From Actinomycetes bacterium (lineage in GTDB: Bacteria; Actinomycetota; Acidimicrobiia; Acidimicrobiales; Acidimicrobiaceae), in the NCBI GenBank assembly GCA_021823385.1, contig JAKAOC010000087.1, positions 1 to 8,159 on the forward strand: a DNA stretch of 8,159 nt, in the 5' to 3' direction. Of this stretch, positions 1-5,333 are shown one piece after another. The notes under the pieces are model-generated. The model had not been told where the DNA came from, did no database searches, and was given only the letters and a program-made list of their open reading frames with translations. The translations under genes and the position numbers were made by a program. Position 1 is the first letter of the stretch, and each line of letters starts with the position of its first letter.

Positions 1-39
1 AATGAGATCATGAAGGAGCTGATAGCAAGGTCGTTCTGA
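1..39 (+). CDS. C-terminal tail of an unidentified protein (partial)
   Basis: Only frame 1 is open from the left edge. It reads NEIMKELIARSF and then stops at TGA (37-39), while the other two plus frames stop within the first 13 bases. The short peptide looks like the end of an amphipathic helix, which fits a real C-terminus, but twelve residues cannot identify a family. The frame would converge with the minus-strand PPOX gene that ends at 91. It could be chance open sequence; the left flank would decide. Confidence 0.35.
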   Translation, partial: NEIMKELIARSF

Positions 40-67
40 GGTGAGGATCAGGGTTCGCGGAACGGCG

Positions 68-80
68 GCGCCCCGGGCGC
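68..80. terminator. Possible bidirectional terminator hairpin between convergent genes
   Basis: A perfect GC dyad, GCGCCC-C-GGGCGC, lies in the 51-base gap between the stop at 39 and the minus-strand stop at 91. As RNA it would fold with about four GC pairs and a five-base loop. There is no T tract on either side, so it would be a U-less hairpin of the kind common in high-GC actinobacteria. Its place between two facing gene ends is the main support. Confidence 0.35.
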
Positions 81-90
81 GTCATGGCTC

Positions 91-555
91 CTAGTAAACT
101 CCGCCCAGCTTGCGGTGGTCCCAGCTCACCACCTTGCGCGGATGGATGATGACGCCGTAGCGTTTGGGCGCGCTGGAGAGATACGCCCGCTTGGCCTCCT
201 CGCTTTGGGCGACGCCTCCGTAGCGGCCGTATATGGAGTTGCCGATCTCGTAGACCTGGGCAGTATCGGTGATGATCTCGGCGTCCGCCACCAGCTCGAC
301 CCCGCGCAGGGTGTCGTAGCTCTCGCCGGCCTCGACCAGCGCGGTCAAGGTGCCGGTTCGCTGCAGGTTGAGCATCTTCTGGCTCTTGGAATACGTCCAA
401 AAGGCGACGTCGGAGCCGACGAACCCGTACCACATGGCGACCACGTGGATGTCGTCCCCGGGCCCTCGCGTGGCCACGGCCATGTTATGCGGCTCGGCCA
501 GGAAGGAGGCAACCTCCTCATCGGTCATGCGGATCAGGTCTCTTCTGCTGGGCAT
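91..555 (-). CDS. Pyridoxamine 5'-phosphate oxidase-like flavin/F420-binding split-barrel protein
   Basis: This 154-residue protein has the shape of the small actinobacterial PPOX/FDOR-B family, which are single-domain split beta-barrels that bind FMN, F420, biliverdin or heme and often work as homodimers in the cytosol. The visible family pattern is an N-terminal MTDEEVASFLAE helix (residues 10-21), a first strand MAVATRGPGDDIHVVAMWYGF (25-45) with the usual substrate-side WY, a cofactor-binding stretch FWTYSKSQKMLNLQR (52-66), and a closing SWDHRKLGGVY (144-154). Length is normal for the family. The ATG at 555 is preceded by AGGAGG with four bases between, a strong ribosome site that fixes the start. 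It is third in the minus-strand block, 65 bases after the unknown protein. Cofactor and substrate cannot be told from sequence; F420 or FMN reduction chemistry is inference. Confidence 0.82.
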   Translation of the reverse strand: MPSRRDLIRMTDEEVASFLAEPHNMAVATRGPGDDIHVVAMWYGFVGSDVAFWTYSKSQKMLNLQRTGTLTALVEAGESYDTLRGVELVADAEIITDTAQVYEIGNSIYGRYGGVAQSEEAKRAYLSSAPKRYGVIIHPRKVVSWDHRKLGGVY

Positions 556-576
556 CGCCCCTCCTCGAACACTATT

Positions 577-609
577 CGCCTGGCCAAGCTATCGCGAAGC
601 CGCCAGGCG
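577..609. repeat. Inverted repeat in the gap between two minus-strand genes
   Basis: CGCCTGGC (577-584) and GCCAGGCG (602-609) are perfect 8-base inverted arms around a 17-base loop. The dyad lies wholly inside the 65-base gap between the 252-residue gene and the PPOX gene, just downstream of the former's stop codon (621-623). It may attenuate transcription between them or protect an mRNA end. There is no U tract. Chance is possible in GC-rich sequence. Confidence 0.35.
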
Positions 610-620
610 CGCCGACGAAA

Positions 621-1379
621 TCAAAGCGCCAGGAGCTCTTCCGCCACTGCACCGGTATAACGCCCCCGGTTGGCACCGAAAAGGTACGTGACCATCTCCG
701 GGTTGGCCCGGAAGGCGGGCAGGCCGTAAAGGTCCGCCAGGCACTCCGCCTCGGGATCCTCGGCGCAGCCGTCGGTCTCGCGTGCCAGCAGGTGTGTCTG
801 GGCTTCGAACAGGCGGGCAGGCAGCTCGAATCCGTCCGGAACCCGGCAAACCACTCCGATTCCGGACAGGACGGCGCGCTCGGCCAGCTGCATCCGCTCC
901 CGGGAGATGATCGCCCCTCCGTCCGAGAACGACCAGGGTTCGATCACCAATGCGCACTCCCCACCGGCGTGCGCACGCGAGAGAAGGCGCTGCGCGCCGA
1001 GGGAGGGGTCGTAGTAGACCGCGCGTTCCGATCCGCGACGTCCGGCAATGGCGCGGTAGGCGCGGTCCACATCGAGCAGGTAGAGCGTGACTCCCGCATT
1101 CGCCATGGCGCGCAACTCGGCCAGGGTGGAGTCACGTGAGATCTCACGGCGGAGCAGGCGCGCCTCCTCGTGCCGGTCAAGAGCCAGCAGGAGCCGATTG
1201 CCCACCGACCAGAGGCCGCCGTTTCGCGGTTGCGCCAGCAGCAGCTGCCGCACCGCCACATAAAGGAGCTCGGGACGCTCGCCCAGCTCCCCGAGCGACT
1301 CGAGCGCCGAAAGCGCCACCGCCTGGGGATCCTCTTCCTCGAGGCGGGCGATCCAGCGGAGTGCCTCGAGCGGGTTCAT
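621..1379 (-). CDS. Conserved-looking hypothetical protein downstream of fumarase
   Basis: I do not recognise this 252-residue protein with confidence. Residues 1-85 are mostly helical and rich in Leu, Glu and Arg. Residues 95-190 look like an alpha/beta fold with strands GVTLYLLDVD (96-105), GECALVIEPWSF (140-151) and GIGVVCRVP (173-181) separated by helices. This alternation, with a run of helix-strand pairs in the second half, faintly recalls the Rossmann-like half of eIF2B-alpha/MtnA-type proteins, but no diagnostic motif is visible. Residues 201-225 (DGCAEDPEAECLADLYGLPAF) are acidic with two cysteines. No signal peptide or membrane segment is seen, so it is probably cytosolic. Codon use resembles its neighbours. 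The ATG at 1379 starts 9 bases after the fumarase stop with only a weak Shine-Dalgarno, which suggests translation coupled to fumarase in one operon. Confidence 0.75.
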   Translation of the reverse strand: MNPLEALRWIARLEEEDPQAVALSALESLGELGERPELLYVAVRQLLLAQPRNGGLWSVGNRLLLALDRHEEARLLRREISRDSTLAELRAMANAGVTLYLLDVDRAYRAIAGRRGSERAVYYDPSLGAQRLLSRAHAGGECALVIEPWSFSDGGAIISRERMQLAERAVLSGIGVVCRVPDGFELPARLFEAQTHLLARETDGCAEDPEAECLADLYGLPAFRANPEMVTYLFGANRGRYTGAVAEELLAL

Positions 1380-1388
1380 ATCCAGAGA

Positions 1389-2792
1389 CTACTTGACGAT
1401 ACCGCCCCTTGTCATCGCCATCACGTCCAGCGCCCGGTCGACTTCCTCCTCGCTGAGCAGGCCCTCCTCCAGCACCACAGTGCGCAGGTCCTTGCCCTCG
1501 GCAAGGGACTTCTTGATCACCTTGGCAGCCGCCTCGTAGCCGATGTAGGGATTCAGGGCCGTGCCCACCGAAGGCGAGGAGAGAGCGAAGGTACGGCACC
1601 GCTCTACGTCGGCGACTATCCCGTCCACGCACTTATGCGCGAGCGCCACCGACACCGAGGAAAGAAGCAGGATCGACTCGATGAGGTTGCGTGCGATCAC
1701 AGGCAACATCACGTTCAACTCCAGGTTGCCCGCCGCACCGCCGAAGGCCACCGAAGCGTCGTTTCCGATCACCTGGGCCACTACCTGGCACACCGCCTCG
1801 GGAACCACCGGGTTTACCTTCCCCGGCATTATGGATGAGCCGGGCTGCAGGTCGGGGAGATGGATCTCTCCCAGCCCGCAGCGAGGGCCGGAGGACATGA
1901 GACGCAGGTCGTTGGCGATCTTGTAGAGGGATACGGCAATGGTGCGGGTGACGCCCGAGGCCTCAACCAGCGCGTCACGGGACCCTTGGGCCTCGAAGTG
2001 GTTCCGCGCCTCGCTAAGTGGCAGCCCGGTGGTCTCCCGCAGACGATCTATGCACCCCGGCGCGAAGTCGGCCGGAGCGTTGATCCCGGTGCCGACGGCG
2101 GTCCCCCCCAGGGGAAGCTCGGCGACCCGGGGCAGAGACGCCTCGATCCGTTCGATCCCGTAGCGGATGGAGGCCGCATAGCCGGAGAACTCCTGGCCGA
2201 GGGTGACCGGAGTGGCATCCATCAGGTGTGTCCGGCCCGACTTGACCACCTCGGCGAACTCGGCCGCCTTGGCCTCCAGCGACTCCGCCAGCTCCCTCAA
2301 GGCTGGAATCAGGCTTTCGCTCATCTCGTAAGAGGCGGCCAGATGGATCGAGGATGGGAAGACGTCGTTGGAAGACTGCGAGGCGTTGGTATGGTCGTTC
2401 GGCTTCACAACGGTTCCGCCCAGCAGCTCCGTGGCCAGCGTCGAGAGAACCTCGTTCATGTTCATGTTCGAAGAGGTGCCCGAGCCGGTCTGGAAGACGT
2501 CCACCGGGAACTGGCTGTCGTAAACGCCGCTCGCCACCTCCTCGGCAACCGAGGCAATTGCTTCAGCGATTTCGGGGTCCAGAACCCCTAGCTCGGCGTT
2601 GGTGAGGGCGGCCGCGGCTTTTATCCTGGCCAACGCCCAAATGAGCGGGCGGGAAATAGTCAGGCCGGAGATCGGGAAGTTCTCCACGGCGCGCTGGGTC
2701 TGGGCCTGCCACTTGGCGGCACGGGGGACCCGAACCTCACCCATGGAATCGTGCTCGATCCGGAATTCGGTGCTTGCATCGTTCGTTGTCAT
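1389..2792 (-). CDS. fumC: Class II fumarate hydratase (fumarase C)
   Basis: This enzyme reversibly hydrates fumarate to L-malate in the TCA cycle as a cytosolic homotetramer without an iron-sulfur cluster. The 467-residue length is typical. The N-terminus ([15 protein letters not shown], then [16 protein letters not shown] at 28-43) and overall wording closely match mycobacterial Fum. Catalytic elements are all present: [11 protein letters not shown] (105-115), the SQSSND run (138-143), SGRTHLMD (185-192) with the conserved His189, and the flexible signature loop [11 protein letters not shown] (318-328) with the catalytic serine. The loop is followed by VVPEAV, a wording shared with aspartases, but mycobacterial fumarase also has PVLPEAV and the rest is fumarase-like, so I call fumarase rather than aspartase. 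The C-terminal domain (about 409-461) includes [12 protein letters not shown]. The ATG at 2792 has no good Shine-Dalgarno and may be leaderless. It heads the minus-strand block. Confidence 0.96.
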   Translation of the reverse strand: MTTNDASTEFRIEHDSMGEVRVPRAAKWQAQTQRAVENFPISGLTISRPLIWALARIKAAAALTNAELGVLDPEIAEAIASVAEEVASGVYDSQFPVDVFQTGSGTSSNMNMNEVLSTLATELLGGTVVKPNDHTNASQSSNDVFPSSIHLAASYEMSESLIPALRELAESLEAKAAEFAEVVKSGRTHLMDATPVTLGQEFSGYAASIRYGIERIEASLPRVAELPLGGTAVGTGINAPADFAPGCIDRLRETTGLPLSEARNHFEAQGSRDALVEASGVTRTIAVSLYKIANDLRLMSSGPRCGLGEIHLPDLQPGSSIMPGKVNPVVPEAVCQVVAQVIGNDASVAFGGAAGNLELNVMLPVIARNLIESILLLSSVSVALAHKCVDGIVADVERCRTFALSSPSVGTALNPYIGYEAAAKVIKKSLAEGKDLRTVVLEEGLLSEEEVDRALDVMAMTRGGIVK

Positions 2793-2801
2793 CGGTCCCG
2801 A

Positions 2802-2807
2802 ATCTTA
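2802..2807 (-). promoter_or_regulatory. Possible -10 element of fumC, suggesting a leaderless transcript
   Basis: On the minus strand TAAGAT sits 9 bases before the fumarase ATG. A start about seven bases downstream would fall at or within a few bases of the ATG, giving a leaderless mRNA, which is common in actinobacteria and would explain the missing Shine-Dalgarno. I could not find a convincing -35 hexamer at 16-18 bases spacing, so the call is weak. Confidence 0.3.
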
Positions 2808-2917
2808 CTACCGGCCAAAAAGTCACGACTAATTCACGCCGACCCCGTGGTGAAAGTACGAATGTGGAATTCGGGGCCGCGCGGTGGCTGCTTACTGTAA
2901 ACTCGTCCGAGTGCTAT

Positions 2918-2940
2918 TGCGCAACTAAGAAGTTGACGCA
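2918..2940 (+). promoter_or_regulatory. Dyad overlapping a -35-like TTGACG, upstream of the NlpC/P60 gene
   Basis: TGCG-CAACT (2918-2926) pairs with AGTTG-A-CGCA (2931-2940) around an AAGA loop: nine base pairs with a single bulged A. The right arm contains TTGACG (2933-2938), a good -35 match. With 16 bases between, the -10 would be TACCAC (2955-2960), which is poor. Two readings are possible: a repressor operator over the hydrolase promoter, or an RNA hairpin if transcription starts further up (TACTGT at 2893-2898 is a better -10-like hexamer, with a weak TTCGGG at 2870-2875). Confidence 0.4.
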
Positions 2941-2989
2941 AGGAGGCCGATACCTACCACTGGGGCCCATGCCTCATCTCGGATCGACC

Positions 2990-3014
2990 GGCGCCAAGGT
3001 CTTGTACGGGCGCC
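2990..3014 (+). promoter_or_regulatory. Leader hairpin just before the NlpC/P60 start
   Basis: GGCGCC (2990-2995) and GGCGCC (3009-3014) are self-complementary copies that form a 6-base-pair all-GC stem with a 13-base loop. It ends seven bases before the GTG at 3021. It could control translation or mRNA stability of the hydrolase, or be chance in GC-rich DNA. Confidence 0.35.
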
Positions 3015-3020
3015 CTGTTA

Positions 3021-4211
3021 GTGAAAGAGAGAATTTTGGGCGTATCCAAGATCAAGGCACCGAAGCGTCCGGGCTGGAGAAGCGTAGCTCTGCTGGCCGG
3101 GACAACGGCTCTCGGCGCCATTCCGATTCTGGCGGGTTCGACGCCGGCAGGCGCTGACCAGATCACCTACGAGAGAAGCCAGGCGGCTCAGATCGCGGCC
3201 AAGATCAGCACTCTCGATAACCAGGTCGCCTTCTACTCCGAGCAGTACGACCAGGCAAACCTGCAACTACAAACTGTCAACGGACAGATCCAGGCCGAGA
3301 AGCAGAAGATCGACTCGACCCGCACCCAGATCAAGGACCTCAAGACCAAGCTGGCCAACGAGGCCATCAATCTTTACACCCAGGGCGGCAACATCTCGGC
3401 GATCACCGCCGTGCTGAGCGGCACCTCAACGGACATCGCCGTCCGGGACGTCTACGCCAGCGCGGTGGCCAACTCGCAGCAGGCCCTGATCAGCAATTTC
3501 CAGGCGGCCACGCAACAGCTGGTGTCGCAGGAGAAAACCCTCGCCGCCGACCAGACGAAGGCCTCGGCCGCGGTATCCCAGGCGGCAAGCGCCCGCTCTG
3601 CGGCGGTATCGGCACAGTCGCAGGCCCAGGCCCAGCTGAACTCGGTCAACTCCACCATCGCCAAGCTCGTCCAGCAGGCCCAAGCTGCCCAAGCTGCCGC
3701 GGCTGCCGCCAAAGCCCGACAGCTGGTACTGGCCCAGCTGGCACTCCAGCAGACCGCCCAGCAAGCGGCACAGCGGACAGCACAGCCGACGGCCCAATAC
3801 AACGCTCCAACCGGGTCACAGAACTCGGTGGCGACGACGCCTCCAGTCAGCGCCCCTGTCGCCGGAGGGGCCGCAACCGCGGTCAGGGTGGCGCTCTCAA
3901 AGCTTGGCGATCCGTACGTCTTTGCGGCAGCCGGGCCGAACGCCTTTGACTGTTCGGGACTGACCATGTACGCATGGGGCCAGGCCGGAGTGAGCCTGCC
4001 GCACAATGCCGCGGCCCAGGCGGCAGACGTGCAGCCGATCTCCTACGGCCAGCTGCAACCAGGTGACCTGGTCTTCTACGGTTCACCGATCTACCACGTC
4101 GGTATCTACGTCGGTGGCGGCAACGTGGTCGAGGCGAACAACCCCTCGACCGGGGTCATCGAGGCCAGCGTCTTCTGGGACGGCATTCCGGTCGAGTACG
4201 GCCGGGTCTGA
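3021..4211 (+). CDS. Secreted coiled-coil NlpC/P60 peptidoglycan endopeptidase (RipC/CwlO-like architecture)
   Basis: A Sec-exported cell-wall hydrolase predicted to cut the stem peptide of peptidoglycan. A basic n-region (KIKAPKRPGWR), a hydrophobic stretch (about 21-40) and an AGA-DQ cleavage site after residue 45 form a signal peptide. Residues about 50-220 are coiled coil, including YTQGGNISAITAVL (119-132), a pattern seen in PcsB, CwlO and RipC, whose family members are controlled by FtsEX. A low-complexity Ala/Gln linker (about 200-280) follows. The NlpC/P60 domain spans 285-396 with Cys311 in DCSGLTMYAW, His359 in YHVGIYVGGG and Glu371 twelve residues later, the same Cys-His-Glu spacing as mycobacterial RipA. 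The start is uncertain. GTG at 3021 has no Shine-Dalgarno, whereas TTG at 3036 (residue 6) has AGAGAG (3026-3031) four bases upstream and keeps the whole signal peptide, so I favour TTG. FtsEX control is inference. Confidence 0.93.
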   Translation: MKERILGVSKIKAPKRPGWRSVALLAGTTALGAIPILAGSTPAGADQITYERSQAAQIAAKISTLDNQVAFYSEQYDQANLQLQTVNGQIQAEKQKIDSTRTQIKDLKTKLANEAINLYTQGGNISAITAVLSGTSTDIAVRDVYASAVANSQQALISNFQAATQQLVSQEKTLAADQTKASAAVSQAASARSAAVSAQSQAQAQLNSVNSTIAKLVQQAQAAQAAAAAAKARQLVLAQLALQQTAQQAAQRTAQPTAQYNAPTGSQNSVATTPPVSAPVAGGAATAVRVALSKLGDPYVFAAAGPNAFDCSGLTMYAWGQAGVSLPHNAAAQAADVQPISYGQLQPGDLVFYGSPIYHVGIYVGGGNVVEANNPSTGVIEASVFWDGIPVEYGRV

Positions 4212-4220
4212 CCGCGCGCG

Positions 4221-4236
4221 GCCGGCCTGCGCCGGC
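4221..4236 (+). terminator. Hairpin after the NlpC/P60 gene
   Basis: GCCGGC-CTGC-GCCGGC forms a 6-base-pair all-GC stem with a four-base loop, ten bases after the hydrolase stop codon and well before the next gene. No U tract follows. Position supports a U-less terminator. Confidence 0.45.
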
Positions 4237-4288
4237 ATCCCGGGCGGTGGGCTAACTTCGAAAAGGTCCGTCGAAACCAGGAGGCGCA

Positions 4289-5227
4289 ATGAAGGCAGTT
4301 CTTATCGAGAACGGCACGGTCCGCTTCGCCGAGACCGATGACCCGAAGCTCGGCGATGAGCAGCTCCTGGTGAAAGTGGCCGGGGCCGGCATCAATGCCG
4401 CGGACCTCATGCAGGCCGCGGGGAGCTACCCTCCCCCGCCAGGCATCCGCGAGGACATTCCGGGCCTGGAGTTCGCAGGCACCGTCGTCGCCCAGGGTTC
4501 TTTGGTTCCTGGGGACATGCTGGCCAAAAGAGTCATGGGGGTCGTCGGCGGAGCCGCCCAGGCTGAGCTGCTGGCGGTCCATTACAGCTCCGTGATCGCC
4601 GTGCCCGATCGCATCGGCCTGGTCGAGGCGGGAGGTATTCCGGAGGCCTACGTCACCGCCTACGACGCCCTATTCACCCAAGCCGGCCTCGCGGTTGGCG
4701 AGCGGGTGCTGGTGCGCGGGGCCAGTGGCGGCGTGGGATCCGCGGCCGTGGCCATGGCGGTCCTGGCCGGCGCGGAGACCCTCGGCACTTCCCGCAGCGA
4801 AGAGGGCCGCGCCTACTTGGAGAGCATGGGGGCCAAGGCCATCCACCCCGACGAGGTGCTGGGCAACGGGCCTTTCGACGTTGTTCTCGAACTGATAGGG
4901 GGCATGCAGTTCCATTCCTGCCTATCGGAGCTCCGCTCGAGGGGCCGGATCGTGATAATCGGTGTCGGACAGGGCTCCCGAGTCGATCTCGACCTGCGAC
5001 TCCTGATGATGAAGCGGGCGATAGTCAGGGCATCCACACTCAGGCCCCGCTCCCAGGGTGAAAAGAGCGAGATCGCCCGCGAGTTCAGTGAGCGGATCCT
5101 TCCCCACCTGGCCGACGGAGCCCTGAAGGCCAACCTTCAGCGCGCCTACATGGCCGACGAGGCGCCGCGCGCCTACGGCGACTTCGCCGCATTGCCCAAG
5201 CAGGGCAAGCTCGTCCTCGCCTTCTGA
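4289..5227 (+). CDS. Zinc-less MDR NAD(P)H:quinone oxidoreductase-type enzyme
   Basis: A 312-residue medium-chain dehydrogenase/reductase of the quinone oxidoreductase (QOR/PIG3-like) branch, expected to pass hydride from NADPH to quinones or enones in the cytosol. The GroES-like half carries GAGINAADLMQAAGSYPPPPG (32-52), GLEFAGTV (59-66) and a short connecting loop. The nucleotide-binding half has GASGGVGSAAVAMA (144-157), the family's glycine motif, then FDVVLELIGG (196-205) and GRIVIIGVGQG (219-229). The structural and catalytic zinc-ligand cysteines of alcohol dehydrogenases are absent, as usual for QORs. The C-terminus GKLVLAF is typical. The length is slightly short, with the first domain trimmed. 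AGGAGG (4279-4284) lies four bases before the ATG, a firm start. It stands alone between two hairpins, so it is probably its own transcription unit. Substrate unknown. Confidence 0.9.
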   Translation: MKAVLIENGTVRFAETDDPKLGDEQLLVKVAGAGINAADLMQAAGSYPPPPGIREDIPGLEFAGTVVAQGSLVPGDMLAKRVMGVVGGAAQAELLAVHYSSVIAVPDRIGLVEAGGIPEAYVTAYDALFTQAGLAVGERVLVRGASGGVGSAAVAMAVLAGAETLGTSRSEEGRAYLESMGAKAIHPDEVLGNGPFDVVLELIGGMQFHSCLSELRSRGRIVIIGVGQGSRVDLDLRLLMMKRAIVRASTLRPRSQGEKSEIAREFSERILPHLADGALKANLQRAYMADEAPRAYGDFAALPKQGKLVLAF

Positions 5228-5230
5228 AGC

Positions 5231-5268
5231 CTGCCTTGGCCCTCCCCCACCAGTGGGGTAGGGGGCAG
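5231..5268 (+). terminator. Strong hairpin terminator after the quinone oxidoreductase
   Basis: Three bases after the stop codon, CTGCC (5231-5235), CCCT and CCCC pair with GGGG, AGGG and GGCAG (ending 5268) around an ACCAGT loop, with a TTGG bulge and one C-T mismatch: about 13 pairs. No long U tract follows. It is the clearest terminator in the window and isolates the oxidoreductase from pyruvate kinase. Confidence 0.65.
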
Positions 5269-5294
5269 GACAAATGGCCATGGTCTGCCCCCGT

Positions 5295-5303
5295 TGCTAG
5301 ATT
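5295..5303 (+). promoter_or_regulatory. Extended -10 promoter candidate for pyruvate kinase
   Basis: TGCTAGATT fits the extended -10 form TGnTAnnnT. A start about seven bases downstream, near 5310, would give a leader of roughly 24 bases that carries the GGAGG (5324-5328) in front of the TTG start at 5334. No -35 match is visible at the right distance, which extended -10 promoters can do without. Confidence 0.4.
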
Positions 5304-5333
5304 CGTGGGTGTAATCGCGGGCCGGAGGACGAG

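Noticed and set aside
1389..2792. Aspartate ammonia-lyase as an alternative to fumarase, because of the NPVVPE wording after the signature loop
   Set aside because: The loop is [11 protein letters not shown] as in fumarases rather than PAKVNP, and the N-terminus and C-terminal domain follow mycobacterial fumarase closely.
2793..3020. ydaO-type c-di-AMP riboswitch, often found before actinobacterial cell-wall hydrolase genes
   Set aside because: The conserved GGGGACCCA-like and closing AGCTAACCTCG-like blocks of that class are not present in this leader.
2774..3157. A 127-codon plus-strand open frame across the divergent region
   Set aside because: It begins inside the antisense of fumarase, crosses the regulatory region and ends inside the hydrolase signal-peptide region in another frame. 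No ribosome site or family resemblance.
3660..3790. Short direct repeats (for example GCCCAAGCT twice) in the hydrolase gene
   Set aside because: They encode the low-complexity Ala/Gln linker and are explained by codon repetition, not by a mobile or regulatory repeat.
3426..4006. Two minus-strand open frames opposite the hydrolase (123 and 184 codons), rich in Ala, Cys, Leu and Arg
   Set aside because: They are mirror images of the Ala/Gln-rich coding repeats on the plus strand and look like no known membrane or small protein.
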